From contig JAAOOA010000337.1 of NCBI GenBank assembly GCA_012861695.1, forward strand, positions 1 through 64,000: a DNA stretch of 64,000 nucleotides, given 5' to 3'. This document shows, piece by piece, positions 23,886 through 34,754 of the stretch. The notes under the pieces are model-generated. The model saw only the letters and a list, made by a program, of their open reading frames with translations, made no database searches and had not been told where the DNA came from. Each line of letters opens with the position of its first letter. Within the stretch, counting starts at the first letter, position 1. The DNA is from Trematomus loennbergii. Its lineage: Eukaryota; Chordata; Actinopteri; Perciformes; Nototheniidae. The position numbers were made by a program, and so were the translations under genes.

Positions 23886-24959
23886 GATGTAGCCTACCCT
23901 TATTATCACCAGGATAACGGATATGGGCTTAATGACTGGATGTTACAAAGTAAGGGAGAGGATGTTCCCGAAGAAGAGCTTCCTCTATATCATATCCATG
24001 TAAGGTCTTTAGGACAAAAGAGGACTATGATAAAATGACATATGAAGAATATCTTTCTTTAAAAGATGGTATTATAGATAACCTTTATAGAAACAATATA
24101 TCTCATACACTCGCCAAGATCGCAAACGACAATTAGCAGAAAAGAAAAGCAAAAGTAAAGAAAACCGAAGAAAAAGAAAAAGCAAAATGAAAAGGAGAAG
24201 AAAAATGAAAAGCAAACGCAGAATGCGAATGAAAAGAAAAGGGACAATAGGACGGAAAAAGACAAAAAGAAGAAGGTGAAAAGAAAAAGGAACAAAGTGA
24301 AGACATTTCAACTAACTATAGAGGATGCTGATAGTGTTGTAGAGCCATTACCGGATCATAATAGTCTTACAGATCATCTACCGCTAACCGACTGCTGCGA
24401 ATGTGTTGAACAAATACCAAAAGCAATGGCAGAGCTTTGCTTCAATATAATGAGAGAAAAAGCACGATACTATGGAATTGCCCAAATTGGCGACAGTGCC
24501 AGAACATGTATTAAAAGACTGTTGGAGGATCTCTATTCTAGTATCGGTTGTCATTACAGCGAAGGATATGCCAAAACGTGTGATGACATAGACAAAGCTT
24601 TTGAAGACAAGTATATGGTACCCGTCCTTACAGCTAAACAAACCCTATGCCAGGTATTCAACAGACCACAAGAAGCACAAGAAGCCCCAGAAAGGATTAC
24701 ATTCAGAGCTAATAATGGTGAAACCGAAGAAGAAGCAAGCAGATTAATCGTTGCGGGTGAAAGGATAGAGAATTTGCAAGTGATGTTAATGCACTTATCT
24801 GATATAAAAAATGCATTAATTTACTTCCAAGAGACCCCTAAACATCTACTTGGGCAATGTGAATTGAACGATAAACCGATCACTGTAAATGAAACGCGGA
24901 GAGAAGCAGCAGTGCAAATCGTTAAGTCTATTACCTTGTATGCACTACGACATTAACTT
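23862..24959 (+). pseudogene. Basic/acidic element protein, left copy (frameshifted)
   Basis: The gene starts at ATG 23862 (MDLRKTKSDVAYPYY) and shares its start with the right-arm copy. An N-terminal Tyr/Asp/Glu-rich part is followed by a Lys/Arg-rich stretch (24130-24300, many KRK/KRR motifs). An uninterrupted C-terminal part of 226 codons (24276-24956) follows, with CCECVEQIPKAMAELC and a helical, mildly acidic character. Relative to the right copy one C is missing at 23981-23983 and one base at about 24105, so the left frame is broken twice. The C-terminal half is intact here while it is frameshifted on the right. I recognise no family. The Arg/Lys-rich middle suggests nucleic-acid binding, and it may be a virion-core or replication accessory protein, but this is inference only. 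Confidence 0.6.
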
Positions 24960-25304
24960 GGTCAAATGTAATATGTCTTTCTGAAAATGTGGCGAATGGT
25001 GTGTTTTTCAATTAAGCAACCATAACAAATGAAAATGTGTTTTATTTTTGCTTTCATATATAGTAATAGTATTAACTCCTTTGACTAGACTGTACTAAAA
25101 TAAGACGTTTCACTGTTAAATAAAAATGGAAGTAGAAAATCGAGATAATGATGAGGTTCGTTATGTATCCAGTAACTATGAACAGCAGTTGAAAATGTTA
25201 TTTAACCCTTTAACTCTAATTGACAAATCTAAAATAGCCTCTAGCTTATCTATAAGTTTGTGATTTTAACACTTATTCACTGACACAAGGCAGATTTTGG
25301 CTTT

Positions 25305-26075
25305 TTTCTCTTGCCAAGATACTTTTAGACACACTTTGAGGTATGCAAAACCTTAAAACTAGAAAATGAAGTACATTGTCTGATTAGATTTTTTCTTAAA
25401 GACTGTTTCTCTAAAAGGCAAGTTTGTGATTTTTAACACTTATTTACTGACACAAGGCAGATTTTGACTTTTTTTCTCTTTTCTTGTGTTACCAAGATAC
25501 TTTTAGATACACTTTTATGTATGCAACACTTAACAAAGGGTATAATATGAAGTACTTTATAAGGAATGGGGGTTTCTTTAATACCCCGTTTTTATTTTTA
25601 AAAACACTTGTACAGTTAAATAATGTAGGTTTTCTCTGATATTTTAGTTATTTTCAGCTACCAAGATACTTTTTGATACACTTTTATGTAGGAACATTTG
25701 GCAACTGGTAGAATGTCAATTATTTTGTAACAAAATGTATTTTCTTAAAGACTGTGACTCTAAAAGGGAAGTTGGTGATTTTAACACTTTTATTTTTTCT
25801 CCCGTTGTCTTTCACTTACTTTTTGGATACAGTTTTATGTATGACAACTTTACAACTGGTAGAAAGTTAAGTACTTTTTCTGAACAGATTTTCTTTAAGA
25901 CTGTGACTCTTAAAGGCACTCTGGATTTTAGTAAGACAATCCAGTTTTATGGAAGTAACTTAAATTATTTTTGTTTTTTCTCCTACAAAGATACTTATAG
26001 TTACACTTTAGTGGATGCAAAACTTTATAACTTGGTAAAATATTCATTAATTTGTAATGAATTGAGTTTCTTTTT
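25305..26075 (+). repeat. Array of degenerate repeats of about 170-190 bp
   Basis: Motifs CAAGATACTTTTAGATACAC, TTTATGTATGCAACAC and TAAAGACTGTGACTC recur at about 25315, 25495, 25670, 25825 and 25990, and once more at 22650. Sequence is AT-rich between them. The first units belong to the left inverted repeat and the rest to the unique centre. Confidence 0.7.
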
Positions 26076-26155
26076 TTGTTTTTGTTTTTCAACATACATG
26101 ACTTTTCCATATATATATTTTTTTTCTGACAAACTATACTTTGACTTTTTCCGTA

Positions 26156-26385
26156 AAATCGTGACAAACTATTACTTATCTTAAATTTGACCTCTTGCTG
26201 CTTGGTTGGAAATTATAATGAAAAAGCTACAAAGCTTAAAGAACTTTCTAAAAACTCTCAATTCTACAGATGACTCCCCCCACTCAACGCAATAAGTCCA
26301 CCCCCCACTCAGCAAATCATCTAAAACGAAGGACCCCACTAAGACGACCGTTGAAAACTAGCTAGGGATCTGAGAAAAACCAAGT
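26156..26385 (+). promoter_or_regulatory. Shared 5' leader module, copy 2
   Basis: Near-copy of 23632-23885, including the ACGACCGTTGAAAACTAGC element and GGATCTGAGAAAAACCAAGT. Here the start codon reads AGG instead of ATG, and sequence diverges abruptly after AAGTCT into a different frame. Confidence 0.45.
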
Positions 26386-26892
26386 CTCCCCCGCGAGTTG
26401 CAGCCAGGAACAAACTCCTGGACTACCATCATCACCACCATTGTGGACACCCAAATCTTGCAGTACTACTGCAGCTGATGTTACTCCTTGGGCCAAGACG
26501 TCTCTGTTTTTGACATAGTGAAATCGGAGTTGGTTGATATTCTGGAGAGGGTGCTGCATCGGTACAGAGAAGAAATCTGCAATGGATGCGAGTCAGTCAC
26601 CCCGGCCAGAGGCAACACGATTGTCTGAATGACATTCCAGAATATTTCTTCAGAAACAATTACAACGCGTTAATGAAAACTTTGGCTCGCCGACTTCATT
26701 ACAGTGATTGACCAGAGTCTTAATGATAAAAAATTTACACGGCTGAATGGAGGATCCAGGGCTTCGGAGGCTTTTCTGTACAATCTCAAAAACTGCAGAC
26801 GCCTCAAGGAGAGACTTGAAAAGATCCATGCCGAGCTGGATGGAGAGAAGACTAATAACCAGCGGTTGATTGAAGCCTTTAAAGTAAAATAA
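26386..26892 (+). pseudogene. Broken element gene with a CxxC motif and coiled-coil end
   Basis: One frame reads DVSVFDIVKSELVDILERVL then EEICNGCE (26486-26590) before a stop. The +1 frame continues with a His/Cys pair (QHDCL, about 26610-26625) and a hydrophobic YFFRNNY segment. The first frame resumes at 26685-26892 with a Lys/Glu/Arg-rich, probably coiled-coil end (RRLKERLEKIHAELDGEK). Two frame changes are needed to link them, so the gene is disrupted as assembled. The C-x2-C...H-x-C spacing could bind zinc. I recall similar Cys/His signatures in virus-like fish elements but cannot verify that here. It lies directly behind leader module copy 2. Confidence 0.45.
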
Positions 26893-26974
26893 AAAAAATG
26901 GGTAACTACTATGGAAAACAATCTGTATTATTTATCAGAATGCAGTCAATACCTGTTTAATAAGTGTGTTGTTG

Positions 26975-27361
26975 ATGACGATTGAAAACAGAATGAGTAG
27001 TGATCCCCGTGTAAACAGAATGGCTGAAGTTTGTAAACTAGAAGACATTTTGGATATCGTTCATTCTGGCAGTACTATTCCGGGTCATTGGGAAACGATT
27101 GTAAACGAAACATTTAAAGTGGTACTGGAATCTTCATTTTCCGAAACATTCTGTAACATTACCGAAGAAATGAAACAAACACCAAAAGTGTATCATGTGC
27201 TCGCATTGTATGCTCTGTTTGTAGATGTAATGCATCTTTGTGTCAAAAACAGCATACACATGAATACTTTGGCCGAAGTGCAAAAACTCCATTATAATAT
27301 TTCCCTTCATCTGGGGGATTCTGTGCTGGAGAAGATCATGGGGATGTTGCAATCAGTATAA
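26975..27361 (+). CDS. Hypothetical element protein, 128 aa
   Basis: The open frame starts at ATG 26975 (MTIENRMSSDPRVNR) and ends at TAA 27359-27361. It is predicted mostly helical, with a hydrophobic stretch YHVLALYALFVDVMHLC in its second half and a short tail LGDSVLEKIMGMLQSV. No motif of a known family is recognised. It lies 80 bp after the broken CxxC gene on the same strand, which suggests an ordered gene cluster in the element's centre. It has no second copy in the right arm, so it belongs to the unique interior. An AATAAA at 27392-27397 downstream could serve as polyadenylation signal. It is intact as assembled, unlike its neighbours. Confidence 0.55.
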   Translation: MTIENRMSSDPRVNRMAEVCKLEDILDIVHSGSTIPGHWETIVNETFKVVLESSFSETFCNITEEMKQTPKVYHVLALYALFVDVMHLCVKNSIHMNTLAEVQKLHYNISLHLGDSVLEKIMGMLQSV

Positions 27362-27849
27362 ATGTATTACTGATTCCTATGGGGTGAAAACAATAAATTG
27401 TAAATATGAAATTCTGCAAATAATAAAAGTGTTTTTACATTTAAAAAAACTGTTGTCTTCAAATCATAGTATAGTATTTCCTACATATCATTTAAAAAAG
27501 AGTCACAGTGTAGAATGTCTGAACATTTATTTTAAAAGTACTAGTATAGTATGTTAAAAGTATCGTGAAAAAAGTCCAAGTATGTAGTTAAGAATTATAT
27601 TATATAGTTTGTCTGCAATGTCAGTATAGGATCTCTAAAAAAAAAAAAAAAATGAGAGAAAGTCATAGTATAGTTTGACAAAAAGATCTTGAAAAAGTCA
27701 TGACATTGTGTGTTGAAATGGTTTTGAATAAACACATCAGTATTTTTAAAAAGTAAAATTGTATCAAGTGCACAGACAACTCAAATTACTCCATTTGAAC
27801 CATATTATAAATAAGTAAAGAATGGTCATAGTATATAGCAGGGCTGTTT
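27362..27849. other. AT-rich spacer with degenerate TCATAGTATAG repeats
   Basis: The motif AAAGTCATAGTATAG/AGTATAGTATGT recurs at irregular spacing, with a poly-A run at 27637-27652. No gene is seen. Confidence 0.5.
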
Positions 27850-27861
27850 AATAGTTTTCTG

Positions 27862-28092
27862 TGTTTTGTGTGTCAGTGTTTCAGTGTTTCTGTGTTTCAG
27901 TGTTTCAGTGTTTCAGTGTTTTGTGTTTTTGTGTGTCAGTGTTTCAGTGTTTCAGTGTTTTGTGTTTTGTGTGTCAGTGTTTCAGTGTGTCAGTGTTTCA
28001 GTGTTTCAGTGTTTCAGTGTTTTGTGCTTCTGTGTTTTTGTGTGTCAGTGTTTTCAGTGTTTCTGTATTTCAGTGTTTCAGTGTTCCCTCGG
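27862..28092. repeat. (CAGTGTTT)n minisatellite
   Basis: About 230 bp of 8-bp CAGTGTTT units mixed with TGTGT, with a short repeat at 28358-28386. Reading frames in all phases are Ser-Val-Phe-Gln-Cys artefacts. Confidence 0.9.
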
Positions 28093-28385
28093 CCCCCCGG
28101 CGGAGAATAAACAGAAGTGCAGCCATGACAACCATTCTTCTTTGCTGCTTTTGTGGAGGAAGTTGCTGCTTTTGTGGAGGAAGTTACGTACAGGCTCGGC
28201 ATATGTACTGCAGCTTTTCCAGCGGTTGGATGTAAATGGAGCCGTCTCGTGGAGCTTGACACAATCCGGTGTATATTGCGTGTGGGCGGAAGCTTTTTTG
28301 CGGTTGCGTTACTCCGATGCGTTTTGCCGTTTTTTGTTCCCATGGAGCCTAGGCCTCAGTGTGTCCGTGTTTCAGTGTTTCAGTT

Positions 28386-28965
28386 TTCAGGGCACGAGAA
28401 TACCCTCCACAGAAGGGGTGGTGGTGCCGTGAAGAAGGCCGACTATGGATGCTGATGGGCGGAATATAAGCACCATAAAAACACCCCCCTTGTAGAGTCA
28501 CCAGGGGCACGAGAATACCCTCCACAGAAGGGGTGGTGGTGCCGTGAAGAAGGCCGAATTTGGGTGCTCATAGGCGGCCTGCTGCAGAGTCATTTTCAGG
28601 CTCCTCTCCACAATTGTCCCCTAAAATGATTTTAAATCATTATTTTTGCATTTAAATGCATTTATTCTATCATTTATATGGTTCCCCAACACAATGCACA
28701 TAGTCTGGAGCTCACTGGGGTCCTGCATATAATTTAATCAGGCGTTTTAACACTTTTTCCCATGAAAAGATTTTTAATCACTATCATGGGGCTTTGAAAA
28801 TAAAATTCCGGGTAATGCAGAGCACAAGTGCAACCTTTTACTATTTAAATGTATTTGTATTATATATATTTGGGCTGAAAGGTGACCTCTCTGGGTGATT
28901 TAGTCAGTTTATGGAGCTTAGCCCACAAATCCTGGATGATCCAGGCCGAATTTGGGTGCTCATAG
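28386..28965. repeat. Duplicated GGCACGAGAATACCC block
   Basis: GGCACGAGAATACCCTCCAC, GAAGGGGTGGTGGTGCCGTG and AAGAAGGCCGA occur at 28390 and 28504, and a related version at 34565-34672. A further GGCCGAATTTGGGTGCTCAT occurs at 28945. These blocks bracket the tyrosine-recombinase gene. Confidence 0.7.
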
Positions 28966-29379
28966 GCGGCCTGCCAGGCGCCCCCACCCGTGGAAGCAAA
29001 GAAAAGTGAAGAAAACGCTTAATTATATCTTAAAATAATCAAAATGAAGTTTTGAAAAATTGTCAAATTTTTTCTGAGTGCCAACAGGAGAAGGGGCCAG
29101 GTGTTTGGCGCTTCGGGCCGATTTTTCCCCTTCTCCGATGGTTGGTGCAACGGAGAAGGGAAAAGGTCCTTGGGCTTCATTTCCCCTACCCTGTGAAAAA
29201 GATTCATCCATACTTTTCAGACTACCTTCCGCACGAAATCGGAAACCCAGTTTTTGGGTGCACTCAGAAAAAAACGGCTGTTGCAAATCATGGAAGAATG
29301 TATCCGCTCACCAAGCACTCTGAGTGGGCCTAATTTTGTGCACAAGGACCCCCCAGCCTGGTTCTCCCAATACTTTAAG

Positions 29380-30262
29380 TTTGACATGGAGGAATGCGAG
29401 GGCACTTTCCATGTGACTCTACCCGATTATGAGACACTATTTTGTGCGTATTTTTTACATTTTCCTGGTTCTCAAAATAGTTTAAGTTCGACATTTTGAG
29501 CCATGGAGGAATGCGAGGGCACTTTCCAGGTGACTCTACCCGATTATGAGGCACTGTTTTGGGGCGTATTTTTTACATTTTGACCCCTTTCCCCGGTTAT
29601 CACCAAAGTTGAGTTGGGTGATTTCGACCATGGAGGAATGTCAGGGGAGTCCGCGGGGGACTCCTGCGGGGTCATGAGGCACTGTTTTGGGGTATAATTT
29701 TTACATTTTGACCCCTTTCCCCGGTTATCACCAAAGTTGAGTTGGGTGATTTCGACCATGGAGGAATGTCAGGGGAGTCCGCGGGGGACTCCTGCGGGGT
29801 CATGAGGCACTGTTTTGGGGTATAATTTTTACATTTTGACCCCTTTCCCCGGTTATCACCAAAGTTGAGTTGGGTGATTTCGACCATGGAGGAATGTCAG
29901 GGGAGTCCGCGGGGGACTCCTGCGGGGTCATGAGGCACTGTTTTGGGGTATAATTTTTACATTTTGACCCCTTTCCCCGGTTATCACCAAAGTTGAGTTG
30001 GGTGATTTCGACCATGGAGGAATGTCAGGGGAGTCCGCGGGGGACTCCTGCGGGGTCATGAGGCACTGTTTTGGGGTATAATTTTTACATTTTGACCCCT
30101 TTCCCCGGTTATCACCAAAGTTGAGTTGGGTGATTTCGACCATGGAGGAATGTCAGGGGAGTCCGCGGGGGACTCCTGCGGGGTCATGAGGCACTGTTTT
30201 GGGGTATAATTTTTACATTTTGACCCCTTTCCCCGGTTATCACCAAAGTTGAGTGTGATGAT
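29380..30262. repeat. 128-bp tandem array
   Basis: About five near-identical 128-bp units (CATGGAGGAATGTCAGGGGA, GTCATGAGGCACTGTTTTGG, GTTATCACCAAAGTTGAG), preceded by two degenerate units from 29380. Each unit contains the dyad GAGTCCGCGGGGGACTC. The repeating 71-codon minus-strand frames are artefacts of the array. Confidence 0.95.
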
Positions 30263-30590
30263 TGCTGAGTCATGATGCACTTTTTTGGGGTACTTTTTCC
30301 TCATTATCAACACGGACTAGAGATGTCTCGGAGATGGCTCGGACCCCACACCCTGGTTCTATGTAACCCTGGAGGAATGTCACATGAGTCGACAGGGGAC
30401 TGCTGCTGGCTAATGAAGGACTATTTTGGGGTACATTTCCCCCATTATCAACACGGACTAGAGATGTCTCGGAGATGGCTCGGACCCCACACCCTGGTTC
30501 TATGTAACCCTGGAGGAATGTCACATGAGTCGACAGGGGACTGCTGCTGGCTAATGAAGCACTATTTCCGGGTACTTTTTTTTCATTTTC
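30262..30590. repeat. 141-bp tandem repeat, about two copies
   Basis: The unit contains CATTATCAACACGGACTAGA, GATGTCTCGGAGATGGCTCG and GAGTCGACAGGGGACTGCTG. It is related in layout to the preceding 128-bp array (GGAGGAATGTCA, GGGGACT). Confidence 0.9.
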
Positions 30591-30993
30591 ACCCAAATTT
30601 CCCTGGATGAAATATTTTTTAGTTTTTTTAGTTTTTAGCCCAGTTTTGGCCACAGCGTTGCCTGGAGGATAGGACCGAGATATGACAGACTCTCTGGCCG
30701 CCTCACAAGTCACTATTGTCGGACACTTTCTTTGCTTTACCCCGGTTCTATCACTCTTTCCTCCTTTGACCATACAACCCGTTTCCTGCTGGGGTGGTGC
30801 CTGGTTCCGGGGTACCCCAAACCCTCTCATGGTCGGGGCACCATGTATTGATGCATCGGACCCAATGTTGCCATCACCAGCCCCGCGTTGGTGCGGAAGT
30901 GGGACCATCTGACCCGGTGGTAACCCAATACTTCCCTTCGTCCATGCACCATGAATTGATGCATCGGACCCAGTGTCGCAACCACCGCTCACG

Positions 30994-31056
30994 CTAACGC
31001 ATATAAACGGAGAACTATAACATCATTTTGATCAAATTCATTATGTGTGTTTCAGT
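30994..31056 (+). promoter_or_regulatory. TATA-like promoter and acceptor before the recombinase gene
   Basis: CATATAAACGG at about 30999 lies about 58 bp upstream of ATG 31057. The start codon is preceded by TGTGTGTTTCAG, which could be a 3' splice site. Promoter use is inferred. Confidence 0.3.
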
Positions 31057-34000
31057 ATGTCATCTGAATGCCCGGTGTGCAGACTCTTCTATCTGGCATT
31101 GAACAAACACCTTAAGCACAAGCATGCAGTGCGGAACTTGGAGGAGAGGGGAATCCTCCTGAAAATAGCCAGTGGAAGGATAAATGTTCGGACCAAACCC
31201 TGTCCCATCGCTGGGTGTTCGTACGCTGGGAAGAGACTGGACCGTCATGTAAAACATGACCACCCTGAGTTGTCCCGACATGAGGCACAGCAGGTCATGG
31301 CAAGGCTGAAGCATAGTGGCACTGCAGTTGCTCCATGACCTCCGTGAGACTAACCCCATCATTGGAATGGCTACATCATTGGATATAGACAATGAGGAGG
31401 AATACCCCGGGCACCCTCCACCCTTCTCCCCACATACCGAGTGTGACAACGAGGACTGCAGGCAGGTGATGCTGGAAAATGTGGCATTGAGGGCTCAGAA
31501 GGATGCCCTCAATGATGAGGTGAAGACCCTGCGCTCCAGGCTGAAAAAGGAGCTAAAACCCAGGAAGCAGAGTGCTGCTGTTCTTGAGGAAGAGGACGAA
31601 TGTATACGATTTAAGGGCCTGGCAATCCCAAGTACCTCCGGCATAAACACAGTAGCCTCAGGCAGCAATACCCCTGTGAAGACCCCGGTGAAGACTGTCA
31701 TGCAGTCCCCAGTAACCTCCGGTAGCGGGACCCCTGTGAAGACCCCGGTGAAGACTGTCATGCAGTCCCCAGTAACCTCCGGTAGCGGGACCCCTGTGAA
31801 GACCCCGGTGAAGACTGTCATGCAGTCCCCAGTAACCTCCGGTAGCGGACCCCTGTGAAGACCCCGGTGAAGACTGTCATGCTTGCAGTAGCCTCCGGTG
31901 GGAAGAGACCGGTAAAGAACCCTGTGAAGAGCCAAGTGAAGACTGTCATGCTTGCAGTAGCCTCCGGTGGAAAGAGACCGGTCAAGAACCCTGTGAAGAG
32001 CCCAGTGAAGACTGTCATATTACCAGTTTCCTCCGGTAGCGAGACCCCTGTGAAGAGCCCGGTGGACTGTCATGTTTGCAGTAGCCTCCGGTAGCGAGAC
32101 CCCTGTGAAGACCCCGGTGGAAACTGTCATGTTTGCAGTAGCCTCCGGTAGCGAGACCCCTGTGAAGACCCCGGTGGAAACTGTCATGTTTGCAGTAGCC
32201 TCCGGTAGCGAGACCCCTGTGAAGACCCCGGTGGAAACTGTCATGTTTGCAGTAGCCTCCGGTAGCGAGACCCCTGTGAAGACCCCGGTGGAAACTGTCA
32301 TGTTTGCAGTAGCCTCCGGTAGCGAGACCCCTGTGAAGACCCCGGTGGAAACTGTCATGTTTGCAGTAGCCTCCGGTAGCGAGACCCCTGTGAAGACCCC
32401 GGTGGAAACTGTCATGTTTGCAGTAGCCTCCGGTAGCGAGACCCCTGTGAAGACCCCGGTGGAAACTGTCATGTTTGCAGTAGCCTCCGGTAGCGAGACC
32501 CCTGTGAAGACCCCGGTGGAAACTGTCATGTTTGCAGTAGCCTCCGGTAGCGAGACCCCTGTGAAGACCCGGTGGAAACTGTCATGTTTGCAGTAGCCTC
32601 CGGTAGCGAGACCCCTGTATGCCGGAAGACCCGTGCCTCTAAGCTGGCTAATGACTTGCCCTCTCCCTCAAATTACTGGTCCACTGGGTGTGGACGGGGG
32701 AATACCATGCGTGAAATCACGTTGCCTAGAAGCATGGAGGCGTACCTTCAGACATACTTGGATCATTGTTTGGGTGTCGCTCCGACAGTAAAACAGAAAG
32801 ACAATGTTGTGTCGAAGATCAGCCGGATAAAGAACTTCATAGTATACATGGCCCATGGTGTTAACCGCCTGTCAGACTGGCTGTTCCTAAGAAACATGAA
32901 GATGATCCGTGGCTGGAGCGAGTATATTGTAAAGCCGGGCCGGGCAGTCACAACATCAGAGTTCTTCCTGAAGAATGTGCACCAGTTCATGGGGTACATG
33001 TCTGAGTCAAAGCCCCGGGGGTGCAAGCTCACCCAGTCTGATATGACCCACATAATGAGAGAGGTGAAAGCCAACATGAAACACTTGAATAAGGCAGTCA
33101 CTCTACATCAGTTTAAGGTGAAGAGGAACAAACTGGATCGTCTGCCGAGCCAGGCGGAGCTTCTCGCCGCCATGGCGGCCGCTGAGAAGCGCATCCCGGA
33201 GCTCCTCGACCTGATGGCCGGCACGCCGACCTCAACCACCCAGAAGCTTCTCTATGGCTATCTCACCCTCCATTGGAGCCTCCTGTATGGCCACCGTACG
33301 GGCGTGTACGCAAACATGAAAAACAGTGAGGTCTTAGAGGCAGCCATAAGGGGAACTGCTGAGGGCTACATCATCCATGTGCAGGATCACAAGACGGCCA
33401 AGACATATGGCGAAGCACAGCTGGCGCTTACAGTAGAGGAGTTTAGCTGGGTCATGCGGTGGATGGGGATTAAAGAGGCATTGCTGGGTCCTCAGAATGA
33501 ATTCTTCCTTTTCACAAGGGGGAATCGGGCCTCCAAGAACCTGAACGCTCACTTGAAGAGGGCATGGGCTGATGCTGGGCTAGAAACAGCCGTCACCTTC
33601 ACAATCCTGCGCACTGCCCTGGCTGACAATATCAAGCATCACCAAGATCCAGAAAGCCGGTCGATTCTCGCCAGGTTTATGTGTCACGACGTAACCACGG
33701 CGGACCGGTTCTACGCGAATGCGCCGGGAATAAAGGAGGCATTGAGAATCCGCTCCATGTTCAGGGCGTCATCAGATGCGGCAGCAGCTGCATCATCATC
33801 AGAAGGATGTCTACCGCTGTCAGATGGGGAGACCTCCGAAGAGGGCTGCTATAACAGTACTGCTTTACCATCTTCACCTGATGGGTCATTGGAGCGGCAG
33901 CAGCAGCGGAAGCGGAAGCGGGAGGGAAAGAGGCCAATGAAGTCGGGACCGGGGCTGGTTGACACTCCTGATGATGGGGCAGGGGCCGTGGACTCAACCT

Positions 34001-34059
34001 GTTTGCCCTGGTGCACCGTAAGAATTAGACGCCTAATTTGGTCCCCTGAATCCCGCTAA
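31057..34059 (+). pseudogene. Zinc-finger plus tyrosine-recombinase transposon protein (Crypton-like), frameshifted
   Basis: The N-terminus (ATG 31057) has a C2H2-type finger MSSECPVCRLFYLALNKHLK then HKH, and a second CPIAGCSYAGKRLDRHVKHD. A Cys pair (CDNEDC) and a coiled coil follow at 31440-31560. Next is a Pro/Val/Lys/Thr repeat region, then a recombinase domain (32700-33760). In the last frame (32572-34059) the catalytic set appears as R242 (GHRTGV), K274 (HKTAKTYG), R347 (TILRT, where the usual first His is Thr), H372 (FMCHD) and Y381 (RFYA), with the expected nine-residue H-to-Y spacing. Tyrosine recombinases cut and rejoin DNA via a 3'-phosphotyrosine. The frame changes four times (about 31320, 31847, 32062, 32569). 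Three of these are losses of one or two bases relative to sister repeat units. There is no reverse transcriptase nearby, which argues for Crypton-like rather than DIRS. Confidence 0.7.
31650..32625 (+). repeat. Coding minisatellite of the recombinase gene (60- then 57-bp units)
   Basis: Three 60-bp units (TPVKTPVKTVMQSPVTSGSG) are followed by two variants and about nine near-identical 57-bp units (TPVKTPVETVMFAVASGSE). Unit length is a multiple of three, so the array stays in frame except where single bases are missing. It links the finger/coiled-coil part to the recombinase domain. Confidence 0.9.
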
Positions 34060-34410
34060 ACATTGTGAATATGTATACCGTGTATATAATTATTATTATA
34101 ATCCTGTGTATACATTTTGTAAATAGTACAATATCTCCAGGGCGCATAACTGCACTTTACAAGCCAGGGAAGGTGCCAGAATCCTGGGCATACATTTTGT
34201 TAATAGTGCAACACCTCCAGGGCGCATAACTGCACTTTAAAACGTAGGGTAAAAAATGTAGTAGTACTGTTATAGCAGCAGTACTGCTACGTGTAAATAG
34301 TTGATGTTTTAGGCTGTGTGTACTGTGGTTTTTGTTCCTGCAACGTGTAAATAGTTGATGTTTTAGGCTGTGTGTACTGTGGTTTTTGTTCAAATAAAAA
34401 AAAAAAAAAA
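34060..34410 (+). terminator. 3' region of the recombinase gene with tandem duplication and poly-A
   Basis: Two copies of ACGTGTAAATAGTTGATG...TACTGTGGTTTTTGTTC (34289-34390) run into AAATAAAAAAAAA at 34391-34410, a candidate polyadenylation signal or A-tail. CAGGGCGCATAACTGCACTT blocks at 34138 and 34217 recur at 37331-37425. Confidence 0.4.
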
Positions 34411-34740
34411 AAACAATAACCTTGATGGTTACCAGGGGCAGATAAAGTGCCACTTTCCATCAGCACCGGGGTGCTGAACCCTGTGATGAGCGCTCAAGTG
34501 TTGGCGGAGGAGGTGTAAGCCAGAGGAGGGTGAACAAAAGTTAAAGTGTTTGAACCTCCAGCCCAGAAGGGGGGTGGTGGTGCCAATAAGAAGGCCGAAT
34601 TTGGATGCTGATGGGCGGACATAAAAGCACCACAAAATCCACCCCCTTTAGGGTCACCAGGGGCACGAGGTTCTGGTGGGTGTGAATACCTGTGTTTAGT
34701 CCGTGGGGGGTGCTTAACTGTGGGGGCCCGGGGACTCAGG
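34411..34740. other. Spacer with a GAAGGGG...GGCCGAATTTGG block
   Basis: 34565-34672 repeats the 28400-28500 block, including a TATA-like CATAAAAGC. No coding evidence. Confidence 0.4.
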
Positions 34741-34754
34741 GTGTGCAAGGTTAT

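Larger units (their letters stand above)
21290..25444 (+). repeat. Left long terminal inverted repeat (about 4.2 kb)
   Basis: Reverse complement of 37770-41372, colinear but with indels. It holds tandem CCTTTGATGT...GTGAGG repeats (21460-21680), a C-rich tract (21700-21830), a small basic gene, about 0.7 kb absent from the right arm (22085-22775), a (TA)n run (22878-22918) absent from the right arm, and the large basic/acidic gene. Confidence 0.9.

Noticed and set aside
29544..30992. Series of 71-codon minus-strand frames and a 240-codon minus-strand frame
   Set aside because: The former repeat with the 128-bp array. The latter overlaps the 141-bp repeat and the recombinase gene's upstream region, with no recognisable motif.
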